This document shows positions 55,325 to 62,823 of a DNA stretch of 64,000 bases, piece by piece. The translations under genes were made by a program, and so were the position numbers. Under the pieces are notes generated by a model. The model made no database searches. It had not been told where the DNA came from and worked only from the letters and a program-made list of their open reading frames with translations. How positions within the stretch are numbered: position 1 is the stretch's first letter; every line of letters starts with the position of its first letter. Source of the stretch: a virus; the IMG/VR virus record IMGVR_UViG_3300032086_003797, positions 110,626 through 174,625 of that record; one strand, given 5' to 3'.

Positions 55325-55603
55325 ATGTTCCCGTTTGAAGAGACAGTTATAAAGCATAACACAGTATTGCGTGAGTTTGCTCATGATGTCGATTCGGACG
55401 AGCTTATCTGGCACCTTGATCGTGAAGATAGAAAAATTAGAGTCCTGGAGTCTAACGGATGGAAATTACAACTTGACAACAAACTACCTATTATGTTAGA
55501 AGGTGGTAAGAGCTACTGGATACCTAAATACATGTACCACAGAGTTATTAAGGGACAAGGTAATCTTGTTGTTGAAATAAGAAAATACGAGGAAGAACAA
55601 TGA
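55325..55603 (+). CDS. Cupin-like small protein without tag
   Basis: The start is ATG 55325, one base after the preceding stop. The 92-residue protein reads EFAHDVDSDELIWHLDREDR, KIRVLESNGWKLQLDNKLPI, SYWIPKYMYHRVIKGQGNLV. The strand order with WHxD and a late YHRV is that of a small cupin (RmlC-like) with possible metal-binding histidines. It lacks the tag, so it is probably made and used in the cell, not packaged. Similar small proteins exist in marine phages. Confidence 0.6.
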   Translation: MFPFEETVIKHNTVLREFAHDVDSDELIWHLDREDRKIRVLESNGWKLQLDNKLPIMLEGGKSYWIPKYMYHRVIKGQGNLVVEIRKYEEEQ

Positions 55604-55632
55604 AAAAACTACTAACAGAGTGGCGGAAGTAT
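55600..55632 (+). repeat. 33-base direct repeat encoding the class I tag, copy 1
   Basis: These 33 bases from the ATG are identical to 57385-57417. The core CTAACAGAGTGGCGGAAGT is also found at 58968, and most of it at 56765. The DNA identity exceeds what protein conservation needs. Confidence 0.9.
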
Positions 55633-56064
55633 ATAAACGAAGAAATAAAAGTAGCTGTCAATGCTGCTAAGAAGTATATTTGCCCACCTGCAACCCAAGA
55701 TCTCGAACTCAACACCAGGAACCGTGACGCCTCTATCAAAGCAGAGCACATTCAGTATGGACCGCTCAATGTAGATGAGCCAGGTGATTACTGGAAAGAT
55801 ATTGCTGAGTACTGGAACACAACTGAAGAAGCAGCTAAAAAATCAAATTGCAGCAACTGTGTTGCGTTTGATATTTCTCCACGAATGAAAGAGTGTATGC
55901 CAGGTGATACATCAGATGAAGATGGTGAACTAGGCTACTGCTGGATGCACCACTTTAAGTGTCACTCGGCTCGATCTTGCAGAACATGGGCTAAGGGTGG
56001 ACCCATAGATAAAGACGAGATATCCCACGACTGGCAAGAGAGAAATAAGTTCCCAGAGGAGTAA
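55600..56064 (+). CDS. Tagged Cys-rich protein
   Basis: The class I tag KKLLTEWRKYINEE gives Y-I-N-E as cut site. The body has NCSNCVAFDISPRMKECMPG and GELGYCWMHHFKCHSARSCR, TW. The order CxxC...C...GxCxxH/W resembles a small iron-sulfur (HiPIP-like) or zinc domain. The protein should fold around a metal and might be injected. No known effector is recognised. Confidence 0.6.
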   Translation: MKKLLTEWRKYINEEIKVAVNAAKKYICPPATQDLELNTRNRDASIKAEHIQYGPLNVDEPGDYWKDIAEYWNTTEEAAKKSNCSNCVAFDISPRMKECMPGDTSDEDGELGYCWMHHFKCHSARSCRTWAKGGPIDKDEISHDWQERNKFPEE

Positions 56065-56065
56065 T

Positions 56066-56233
56066 ATGTTAACAAAACACCTTATAGAACAAGACATGAC
56101 ATACCTCCAGCACCTACTACATGCTGGCAAATATTCTGCCAAGCTAATGTTGTGTGCAGGTGGCTTGCTTATTCATGCAATATTTCCATTTATATTGGTG
56201 GATTTTGCATCAAAAAGAGTGGAGCTAAAGTAA
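56066..56233 (+). CDS. DUF6356-like small membrane protein
   Basis: A 55-residue gene too short for usual lists, with its ATG one base after the previous stop and its stop one base before the next ATG. LTKHLIEQDMTYLQHLLHAG, then LCAGGLLIHAIFPFILVDFA, follows the DUF6356 pattern (H...GETYxxHxxxA...LIHAxFPFLF...S). One hydrophobic helix should cross the inner membrane. It has no packaging tag. Function unknown; related bacterial proteins are also uncharacterised. Confidence 0.75.
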   Translation: MLTKHLIEQDMTYLQHLLHAGKYSAKLMLCAGGLLIHAIFPFILVDFASKRVELK

Positions 56234-56234
56234 T

Positions 56235-56768
56235 ATGAAGCTTCTTATGGAACAGTGGCGACAGTTTATAAATGAGGGCTCAAAGTTCAAGCTCAAGGGT
56301 GACTCGGAATACTTTCGCATTGACCTTCAAGGTATTGGTTATGCCCAAGGGATGCAGCACCTAAGATTTAAAGAATGTCAGTCAGATGTTGACGCTCTTA
56401 TGGAGACACCAGAATTTATAAAAGCCAAAGAAAAATACGAAGCCAACAATACCACAAAAGATATGGCACAAGACGAAGACGGCAATTATTTTATGAAAGA
56501 AGTGCCAGCTAAGTTCAGACCAAGATTTTATGATATAGAAAACGCATGGATCACAAACCCAGAACAAAGAGGTAAAGGGTACGGCAAAGAATTGTATAAA
56601 GCATTTATCGCCCAAGCAGCAGAATACGCCAAGTCTTATGGCGGTGTATTTGTTGGGGCTCACCACTGCACCATAGGCTCAGGAACCTCGGACGATGCCA
56701 AGAGAGTATGGAAATCAATAACGAGGGACTATACATCATCAGGTGATGTGGTATTTATAGGACTATGA
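56235..56768 (+). CDS. Tagged GNAT acetyltransferase
   Basis: KLLMEQWRQFINEG is the class I tag with F-I-N-E. The body is a GNAT enzyme: DIENAWITNPEQRGKGYGKE is strand 4 and the acetyl-CoA loop (Q-R-G-K-G-Y-G), and LYKAFIAQAAEYAKSYGGVF the following helix and strand. The late segment SGTSDDAKRVWKSITRDY is motif B. As a packaged protein it could acetylate a host protein or small molecule right after injection. The target is unknown. Confidence 0.75.
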   Translation: MKLLMEQWRQFINEGSKFKLKGDSEYFRIDLQGIGYAQGMQHLRFKECQSDVDALMETPEFIKAKEKYEANNTTKDMAQDEDGNYFMKEVPAKFRPRFYDIENAWITNPEQRGKGYGKELYKAFIAQAAEYAKSYGGVFVGAHHCTIGSGTSDDAKRVWKSITRDYTSSGDVVFIGL

Positions 56769-57388
56769 AAGAACTATTAACAGAGTGGCGGAAGTATTTA
56801 TTGTCCGAAGGGATGAAGACTATAAAAGATCTCCCTGAAGGATCAAGCATACTTGTTAGCATTGGACAAGATATTCAATTGGCTTATAAGCACGAGGGTC
56901 AAACACTCTACCATGCAAACGCTGGTGATCCTCCTCCACCTGACGATGCCCCTTGGGGGTCCATGACTTCAATAAAACTAAAGAAGCCTTGCCTAGACGG
57001 CTATCAGGTCGTGCAGGCATCCGCCAGAAAAGGTTGGGGTCCACTTTTATATGACATAATGTTAGAACTGACAAGCGAACTTGGCGGCGGGCTTACTGCC
57101 GACCGAGGCAGCGTTTCTAGAGATGCCTATCAAGTATGGGATTATTATATGCGGAAACGAAAAGATGTAGAGGCTAAACAGCTAGACATTACCAATCGTG
57201 ATTTTGAGAAGGTTACCCCTGACGATGAATCCGATGACTGCGAACAATCATCTTCAATTAGGTGGGCTAGAGCCAACAACCTTGATAAGGAGTACGGCTG
57301 GTCATCTCAGCCCACAGCTTATTTATACAGCAAGGGTTCAACTCCAACATTGGACGCTTTGCGTGCGGCAGGTAAATTAGAAGAATGA
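56765..57388 (+). CDS. Tagged GNAT-like protein (paralogue of 58306)
   Basis: KELLTEWRKYLLSEG is the class I tag with one extra residue. The body shares LDGYQVVQASARKGWGPLLY, GGGLTADRGSVSRDAYQVWD and YY..R.DV with the product at 58306. The R-K-G-W-G-P-L-L-Y loop and following helix resemble a GNAT acyl-CoA site, and the conserved D-R-x-S-V-S block is a hallmark of this phage family. The end is acidic with DDCEQ. The activity is not proven by sequence. Confidence 0.6.
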   Translation: MKELLTEWRKYLLSEGMKTIKDLPEGSSILVSIGQDIQLAYKHEGQTLYHANAGDPPPPDDAPWGSMTSIKLKKPCLDGYQVVQASARKGWGPLLYDIMLELTSELGGGLTADRGSVSRDAYQVWDYYMRKRKDVEAKQLDITNRDFEKVTPDDESDDCEQSSSIRWARANNLDKEYGWSSQPTAYLYSKGSTPTLDALRAAGKLEE

Positions 57389-57417
57389 AAAAACTACTAA
57401 CAGAGTGGCGGAAGTAT
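57385..57417 (+). repeat. 33-base direct repeat encoding the class I tag, copy 2
   Basis: Identical to 55600-55632 over 33 bases from the start codon; the reading frames diverge fully after codon 14. Confidence 0.9.
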
Positions 57418-57918
57418 CTGAAGGAATCAAAGTTCCTACCAGATACTTTGTATCATGGCACCACTGAGGTGTTTGATAAATTCGACGACAGCAAGGTAGG
57501 TAGAAGAGATAGTGGTAACTTAGGTAGAGGCATATACCTATCGATCGATAGTGACATGGCTATGAGTTACGCAGAGGAAAATGCCAAGCGATTTGGAGGA
57601 GACCCAGTTGTCCTAGAAGTAGAACACAGCCTAGAGAATGTAGCCAACTTCAATGAGCATATAGACGACTTGAAACAACTAGGTGTAAACTTCCCACCAA
57701 AAGCAAATGACCCTGAACGCTCGGCAGCATTAACAAAATACTTTACAGAGAAAGGCTTTGATGGTGCCCACTCGGGTCACGAAATAGTCGTCTTTGATGT
57801 TAGCAAACTAAATATAAAAGGCGTCGGTGATATTCCTTCAACCAAAGAGGCTTGGAAGATCAAGGCAAGAGCTAAAGCTGACAAGCTTGGAATACCATAT
57901 GAGGATTTAGGATTATGA
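57385..57918 (+). CDS. Tagged ADP-ribosyltransferase-like protein
   Basis: KKLLTEWRKYLKES is the class I tag with Y-L-K-E. Next, FLPDTLYHGTTEVFDKFDDS gives the His of an H-Y-E type ART (YHGT), GNLGRGIYLSIDSDMAMSYA the Tyr block (GxGIYLS), and SGHEIVVFDVSKLNIKG the Glu-containing last strand. This is the order of phage and bacterial ART domains. T4 Alt, a head-packaged ART that modifies host RNA polymerase, is the functional parallel, though it is an R-S-E type. The likely role is to modify a host protein at the start of infection. Confidence 0.75.
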   Translation: MKKLLTEWRKYLKESKFLPDTLYHGTTEVFDKFDDSKVGRRDSGNLGRGIYLSIDSDMAMSYAEENAKRFGGDPVVLEVEHSLENVANFNEHIDDLKQLGVNFPPKANDPERSAALTKYFTEKGFDGAHSGHEIVVFDVSKLNIKGVGDIPSTKEAWKIKARAKADKLGIPYEDLGL

Positions 57919-58304
57919 AAAAACTATTAAACGAATGGCGACAGTTTCTCAAAGAGTCACAAGTGTTTGACGAAGAAGAAATGGTTAACGCACTAAACAA
58001 AAACGGTAGAGATATGTATGGATTAATTGATGATCTTAACGATCTAGGGTACGATGCTAAGGAAAGCCCTGCTCTGATACAAAAATATACTAGGGACGGA
58101 GACAGAAATTATAAACAACCAAAGGTGAAAGAGTTTATAGCAGACCACCCAGAGGGTGTCTATATAATAGTGCATCAGCCATTAATGGGCATAGGCACTA
58201 TTAACCTTCTGATAAATGGTGATCAAATATCTGGAGATCAAAAGCTAATAGGAGGAAGGGCTATAGCTGGTCCTGTCGGTGTTGTAAAGGGCAAAGAAGA
58301 ATAA
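57915..58304 (+). CDS. Tagged hypothetical protein
   Basis: KKLLNEWRQFLKES is a class I tag with F-L-K-E. The body (129 residues in all) starts with a helical part (MVNALNKNGRDMYGLIDDLN) and has a strand region VYIIVHQPLMGIGTINLLIN. I do not recognise a family. It overlaps the ART gene by four bases, so the two are probably made together. Packaging is inferred from the tag. Confidence 0.6.
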   Translation: MKKLLNEWRQFLKESQVFDEEEMVNALNKNGRDMYGLIDDLNDLGYDAKESPALIQKYTRDGDRNYKQPKVKEFIADHPEGVYIIVHQPLMGIGTINLLINGDQISGDQKLIGGRAIAGPVGVVKGKEE

Positions 58305-58305
58305 A

Positions 58306-58971
58306 ATGAAAAAGCTAATGACAGAGTGGAGAGAGTTTTTGAAGGAGGGTCTTGATCCTCGTATACAGAAGCAATTGAATGCTTTGTTGGAGCGTGAGAA
58401 TCTCGGCATTGTATTGAGTGTATTTGCAGGCGGCGACGGTGCTGAAGTAAGATATGTAAAAATAGAAGATTACGAAAACGAACAGTTTTCTGATTTGAAA
58501 GAAGGCGCTGCGGTTTACGGCGGCGTAGAAATCAGCAGAGCCCTTGAGGATGAGCAAGGACCGTGTTTCGATGGACACCTTGTCATAGGATCAAGAGCGG
58601 AAAGAGGTTGGGGTCCATTGTTATATGAGGTTGCTCTAGAGTGGGCTTCGCAGAACGGTGGCGGTCTTATGCCCGATAGGTTTTCGGTATCCGATTATGC
58701 TTTAGCGGTCTGGTCTAAATACGAAAAACGATCAGATGTAAAACCAAGTCAAATGGATGTTGCCCATGGTCTAGATGGGATCTCTTCAAGAACGCTTGAT
58801 TATTTCCCGCAACTAACCCCAGACAAAAAAGAAGACGATTGTGACCAGACCGTGCCTATTGGCAGAAGAAGCACTGACTGGCCTAAAAGTCCCCTATCTA
58901 AGATATATTCTAAAAGTTCTGCTGATACTATCAAAGCACTACAAAAAGCCAAAAGGTTAATTGTAGTATGA
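58306..58971 (+). CDS. Tagged GNAT-like protein (paralogue of 56765)
   Basis: KKLMTEWREFLKEG is a class I tag with F-L-K-E. CFDGHLVIGSRAERGWGPLL and GGGLMPDRFSVSDYALAVWS align with the product at 56765 without gaps in the core, and both end with a DDC[DE]Q block and a Y-S-K-[GS]-S stretch. The N-terminal sheet region has diverged. Two copies in one cluster suggest different targets for one activity. Confidence 0.6.
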   Translation: MKKLMTEWREFLKEGLDPRIQKQLNALLERENLGIVLSVFAGGDGAEVRYVKIEDYENEQFSDLKEGAAVYGGVEISRALEDEQGPCFDGHLVIGSRAERGWGPLLYEVALEWASQNGGGLMPDRFSVSDYALAVWSKYEKRSDVKPSQMDVAHGLDGISSRTLDYFPQLTPDKKEDDCDQTVPIGRRSTDWPKSPLSKIYSKSSADTIKALQKAKRLIVV

Positions 58972-59216
58972 AAAAGCTTCTAACAGAGTGGCGGAAGTTT
59001 CTAAACGAGATTAAGCTTGACATTAAAGTTGGTGATGTTCTCTTGGGCGGCAAGTTCAAAAACAAGCGAGTGATTGTAAAGAGTATTGGAAAAGATGCAT
59101 TAGGGCAGCCAACAATCAACGGTCAATCTCTCCTTAAGTTTAGGATTGAAAAGAATCTACCAGATAGCAAGAAAAGCAAAAAGACTTTAGAAGCTGGGAA
59201 TAAAGATGAATCATAA
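58968..59216 (+). CDS. Tagged small beta-domain protein
   Basis: KKLLTEWRKFLNEIK is a class I tag with F-L-N-E. What follows, KVGDVLLGGKFKNKRVIVKS and IGKDALGQPTINGQSLLKFR, is a small beta-barrel-like domain I recall from T4-like phages of marine bacteria, usually behind the same kind of N-terminus. Lys-rich end. It may bind DNA or a host protein; the function is not known. Confidence 0.65.
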   Translation: MKKLLTEWRKFLNEIKLDIKVGDVLLGGKFKNKRVIVKSIGKDALGQPTINGQSLLKFRIEKNLPDSKKSKKTLEAGNKDES

Positions 59217-59592
59217 ACTCATAATGGAAAACTGGCGAGGTTACCTCAACGAGGAAACATACCTCAACGAGGAGCTTCTTGATGAGGGGTTGAGAGATTG
59301 GCTAAAAGCTAAGTCTACATCGGCGATTGAATCAATCAAGTCTAGCTTGGCAAAAGTTGGGCAGGAGATAAAAGAGTCTGGCGAAGCGGGCAAGCTTATA
59401 CTAAAAGCAGCCAAAGGCACGGCGTTATCTGAGGAAGAGAAATCATTTTTAAAAAGACAACTACGAGACATAGGAGTGGGAGCAGTTTTGCTAGCACTCT
59501 TTATACCCCCAGGTGGCGCACTTGCAATTGGCGCACTTGTAAAATTAGGCAAATATTTTAATATTGATATCTTGCCTAGTGCATTTATGTAA
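59206..59592 (+). CDS. Tagged membrane-active protein with doubled cleavage motif
   Basis: NHKLIMENWRGYLNEETYLN, EELLDEG contains the tag and then a second Y-L-N-E and an L-L-D-E. Residues about 85-125 are hydrophobic: DIGVGAVLLALFIPPGGALA, IGALVKLGKYF, ending DILPSAFM. This looks like a membrane hairpin with the LPSxF end seen in LETM1-like proteins. A packaged membrane-inserting protein could help DNA cross the inner membrane or change it early in infection. The first ATG with AAAGATG context at 59206 overlaps the previous gene by 11. Confidence 0.6.
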   Translation: MNHKLIMENWRGYLNEETYLNEELLDEGLRDWLKAKSTSAIESIKSSLAKVGQEIKESGEAGKLILKAAKGTALSEEEKSFLKRQLRDIGVGAVLLALFIPPGGALAIGALVKLGKYFNIDILPSAFM

Positions 59593-59631
59593 CATAAAAA
59601 ATTAGAGACTATTTACTGTGAGGTGTTTAAC

Positions 59632-60699
59632 ATGAAAAAATTTAAAGTACGAATAATCAAAGAAGATAAAGAAGCTTATGGCGGCGATATTGGACGACAT
59701 GGTGGCTCTGGCAGAGTCAGGATGGCACAGTCCCTTAAGAAGGGGGATACAGTTCAATTTCAAGTTGCTGACTATAAAACGAATACTCGTAAATATTACA
59801 AAGGTATTCTGATGATGCTAAAAGGTGAAAAGGGTTACACTCGTGTTGTTTCAGACCGAGCCCAAGTTAAAGTAACTCATGAAGCAGAGCAAACTTATAG
59901 ATCTAGCCACGATCAGCAAGGTAGCATATCTGATTTTGTTCCCGTACCAGAGCCATATATTACTGAGATTTCTGCTGATGAGCTTGTTGCTGTCAACGAA
60001 GGTATGAATGAAGACAGGTACTCGCAAGAAATAGATATAGAGGGTAAAGCCAGAGAATTGGCTGGTCTCCCAGAGGAAGCCATCAATGATATTGCTGCCA
60101 TGGCTAAACAAATGAAAGATAAAGAATCAGGCGCTGGCAACCGTCAAGATAATCTAGAAGAAGCAAGATTCTCCGAGTACGGCAAGATCGACGCTGAGAT
60201 GGGTAACCCGCCTTCAAAGATTGGGCAGGGCGACGAAGAGTACATGAAGGCGTACAATGCCGTCCTTATAGCGAAAGGCGAGGAGCCCCTACCTATCGTG
60301 AAGCCTGACCAGAAATACCTTGACGCACTTCAAGGTGGTAAATTGTCTAACGATTATACGGCTCGCAACCGTAAAGATGAAGGATATCGAGGCTCAGAGG
60401 AAGAGAAAAAAGCAATGAGCAAAATGTCCAACAAAGAGTTATACAAATATATTACTCGTGACAGGCACACTGTACCAAATCTAAAAGGTGACATGGGACC
60501 ACTCCCAGGACTTGAAGGACCATTCCAATTTGAAGATGGGCAGGTACTATATTACGATCCAAAGGCTGGTAAATACTACGATCGTGGTAAAGACATGTTT
60601 GTTGAGAACCCACCAGGGAACCGTAAAGATGTAGAAGAATCTCATTGTGGTGGTAAGAGCCCTGGTAACCGTCGCATCAAGGTCCGAAGAAAGAAATAG
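59632..60699 (+). CDS. Putative internal head protein
   Basis: The start is the ATG at 59632 behind GAGGTG. KKFKVRIIKEDKEAYGGDIG could be a diverged tag with I-K-E. RHGGSGRVRMAQSLKKGDTV and FQVADYKTNTRKYYKGIL form a small beta domain; the rest is charged with several [I/L]-x-E motifs (for example LEEARFSEYG) and ends in a basic KVRRKK. Candidate scaffold or internal protein by place and composition; no family known to me. Confidence 0.5.
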   Translation: MKKFKVRIIKEDKEAYGGDIGRHGGSGRVRMAQSLKKGDTVQFQVADYKTNTRKYYKGILMMLKGEKGYTRVVSDRAQVKVTHEAEQTYRSSHDQQGSISDFVPVPEPYITEISADELVAVNEGMNEDRYSQEIDIEGKARELAGLPEEAINDIAAMAKQMKDKESGAGNRQDNLEEARFSEYGKIDAEMGNPPSKIGQGDEEYMKAYNAVLIAKGEEPLPIVKPDQKYLDALQGGKLSNDYTARNRKDEGYRGSEEEKKAMSKMSNKELYKYITRDRHTVPNLKGDMGPLPGLEGPFQFEDGQVLYYDPKAGKYYDRGKDMFVENPPGNRKDVEESHCGGKSPGNRRIKVRRKK

Positions 60700-60715
60700 A
60701 TTTCTGAGATAACCA

Positions 60716-61210
60716 ATGCCCTGGAAAGTACGCAGAAGAGATTGCAAACAAGCAAGCGGAAAGCCTGGCAAATATATAGTTGTTAAGGTAAAGCGTGGTG
60801 GCAAAGAAGAAAAAGAATCTTGCCATATAAACAAAGATAAAGCGCAGGCCGCTACTAGAGCACGGTATGCGAATGAATCCCTGCAAGAATCAGATCCAAA
60901 AAAAGGCTCAGGTAAAAAACCAAAAGGTTCAGGTCGTAGGCTGTACACAGATGAAGACCCAAGTGACACAGTGTCAGTCAAGTTTAGAACCGTGCAGGAT
61001 ATAAAGGATACTTTATCTAAATCGTCTTTCAAATCTAAATCACACAAGCGCCAGTCACAGATAATCAATTTGATACACCAGAGAGCTAGAGCAGCGTACC
61101 AAAACGCAAAAGACCCAGAAGTAAAAGCTCGCCTCAAAAAAGCATATGACTATGCCGCAGAACGCAAAGAAGCGTCAAAGAAAAAAACACAACAAAAAAA
61201 TAAAAAGTAA
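60716..61210 (+). CDS. Basic protein with two conserved phage domains
   Basis: A 164-residue protein. PWKVRRRDCKQASGKPGKYI and ESCHINKDKAQAATRARYAN form a small domain found at the start of many marine phage proteins. LYTDEDPSDTVSVKFRTVQD and HKRQSQIINLIHQRARAAYQ belong to a second helical domain, also common. The end is Lys-rich. It resembles other head-internal, DNA-binding proteins in composition. There is no clear tag of either class. Confidence 0.6.
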   Translation: MPWKVRRRDCKQASGKPGKYIVVKVKRGGKEEKESCHINKDKAQAATRARYANESLQESDPKKGSGKKPKGSGRRLYTDEDPSDTVSVKFRTVQDIKDTLSKSSFKSKSHKRQSQIINLIHQRARAAYQNAKDPEVKARLKKAYDYAAERKEASKKKTQQKNKK

Positions 61211-61216
61211 ATTACC

Positions 61217-61244
61217 TTGACAACGGCATAGCCTGTGGTATTAT
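61217..61244 (+). promoter_or_regulatory. Sigma70-like promoter with extended -10
   Basis: TTGACA at 61217-61222, a 16-base spacer, then TATTAT at 61239-61244 preceded by TGG, an extended -10. A TATAAT at 61242-61247 overlaps. The gap before the ATG at 61267 also has the strong ribosome site GTAGGGAGGT. It probably drives the nucleotidase, primase and following genes early in infection. Confidence 0.7.
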
Positions 61245-61266
61245 AATTATGTAGGGAGGTGTCCCC

Positions 61267-61872
61267 ATGAGATACCAAGTGTTTAGTGATATGGACGGTG
61301 TGCTTGTCAATTTTGAAGGCGGCGTTCTAGAATATATGAACAAACGTTTTCAGGAATTGAAAGACCAACCTGATCATCCTGATTACAAACTTGCCCGTTC
61401 GGCAGCCAAAGAGCTTGGCGGCTGGGACGTGGTAATCAACAAGTGGCACATTGCCCGCTCTGATCAAGAGAAGAGCCTGCCTCGGAACTATCGTGTTCGA
61501 GACATGATGTACCGAATGGTTGAGGATAATGTTGACCTCTGGGCTAACCTTGGCTGGGAGCGTGGCGGCAAAGAACTGTGGGATTATATCAAAGACATCC
61601 CAGGGTTGGAGATTTTGTCTGCCCCAATGGCAGAAGGTTCCAAGGTTGGTAAGCGGATGTGGGTTGAGCGGGAACTGGGTGTTCCGCTGGAAAAAGTCAA
61701 TCTTTCTGACAGCAAGAAGCCCTACGGAGTTTGGAACGGAAAACAAGGACTTCTCATTGACGACCGTGATAAGTACGTCAACGAGTTCCGTGAGGGCGGC
61801 GGCATCGCCATTAAACATGATCCAGATAATGTGTATAATACGATTCGGCAACTCAAAGAACTTGGACTGTAG
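61267..61872 (+). CDS. 5'(3')-deoxyribonucleotidase-like HAD phosphatase
   Basis: A 201-residue HAD protein: VFSDMDGVLVNFEGGVLEYM (motif I DMDGVL), ILSAPM for motif II, KKPYGVWNGKQGLLIDDRDK for the lysine and the DD pair. Deoxyribonucleotidases of this type take phosphate from dUMP or dTMP and help balance the nucleotide pool. Marine T4-like phages often carry such genes near primase. It has its own promoter and strong ribosome site. A role on another small phosphate is possible. Confidence 0.75.
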   Translation: MRYQVFSDMDGVLVNFEGGVLEYMNKRFQELKDQPDHPDYKLARSAAKELGGWDVVINKWHIARSDQEKSLPRNYRVRDMMYRMVEDNVDLWANLGWERGGKELWDYIKDIPGLEILSAPMAEGSKVGKRMWVERELGVPLEKVNLSDSKKPYGVWNGKQGLLIDDRDKYVNEFREGGGIAIKHDPDNVYNTIRQLKELGL

Positions 61873-62814
61873 TTGAAAGATGTAACGGCAGTAAAGAAAA
61901 AGAGAATACTAGATCAGGTCCTTGGAGGTTCAATCCGACAGGGATCTGAACTTTTATATCCATGTGTTTGTTGTGGTCATCACAAGCCAAAGCTATCCGT
62001 AAACATTCTCAAGGAAGCTTTTAAGTGTTGGGTCTGCGACTACAAGGGTAAATCTCTGCGCCGCCTCGTTCGCCGCTATGGCGACTTTAATCACGTTTAT
62101 CAATGGCGTGAGTTTGAAGAAGACCCAATAGATTCAGACCTGAAGGATCTATTCGTATCTGTTCAAGAGGTAGAGCAGGTCATCGAACTACCAGAGGAAT
62201 TTACATCTTTGGCTCGCCCGCCAAGACCAACAGATAATAGGGCACGAAAATATCTTAGATCTAGAAATGTGTCCAAGCAGGATATACTTATGTGGCGACT
62301 GGGGTATTGCCCAACAGGACAATATGCTAATAGAATTATTATACCCAGCTTTTCATCCAGAGGAGAATGTAATTATTTTGTAGCCAGATCTTGGGATAAG
62401 AAGTGCTGGCCTCCATATTTGAACGGACCAGGCAGCAAAGATATAATATTTAATGATCTACTAGTTGATTGGGATAAAGAAGTAATATTGGTAGAGGGTG
62501 TGTTTGATGCCATCGCTTATGGCGAGAACGCCATTCCTCTATTAGGGTCCACTCTGCGTGATGATAGTAAACTGTTCCATAAAATTATTTCTAACGACAC
62601 ACCTGTTCTTATGGCTTTAGATGATGATGCTAGAGACAAGAGTTTGAAAATAATTAAGTCTCTCTTGACTTATGACGTAGAAGTTCGCCTGATGGATACT
62701 TCAGGATATAAAGATGTTGCTGAAATGCCTAAAGCTGTGCTTTTAAATCGAGCAGCGACAGCACCGTTTATGAATCCAACAAACTACTTAATGCTGAAGG
62801 CTTCTGGTCTATAG
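61873..62814 (+). CDS. DNA primase, gp61-like
   Basis: A 313-residue primase. CVCCGHHK (C31, C33, C34) with CWVCDYKG (C52, C55) is the N-terminal zinc ribbon that reads the template. EVILVEGVFDAIAYG (E208) and LMALDDDARDKSLK (D250-D252) are the TOPRIM metal site. T4 gp61 makes RNA primers with the gp41 helicase. The start I give is TTG at 61873, directly after the preceding TAG; there is no clear ribosome site, so translation may be coupled to the upstream gene. Confidence 0.9.
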   Translation: MKDVTAVKKKRILDQVLGGSIRQGSELLYPCVCCGHHKPKLSVNILKEAFKCWVCDYKGKSLRRLVRRYGDFNHVYQWREFEEDPIDSDLKDLFVSVQEVEQVIELPEEFTSLARPPRPTDNRARKYLRSRNVSKQDILMWRLGYCPTGQYANRIIIPSFSSRGECNYFVARSWDKKCWPPYLNGPGSKDIIFNDLLVDWDKEVILVEGVFDAIAYGENAIPLLGSTLRDDSKLFHKIISNDTPVLMALDDDARDKSLKIIKSLLTYDVEVRLMDTSGYKDVAEMPKAVLLNRAATAPFMNPTNYLMLKASGL

Positions 62815-62823
62815 GAGGATGAA

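Noticed and set aside
53514-59592. Regularly repeated short DNA as a CRISPR-like array
   Set aside because: The repeats are start-codon proximal and in frame, spaced by whole genes of varied length, and not palindromic; they encode the tags.
60547-61137. 196-codon open frame on the minus strand
   Set aside because: It is a shadow of two real plus-strand genes whose products carry known phage motifs. The translation has no motif, and there is no ribosome site or other minus-strand gene in the window.
61327-61851. 174-codon minus-strand frame
   Set aside because: It lies fully within the HAD nucleotidase gene, whose DMDGVL and DD motifs and strong ribosome site are clear.
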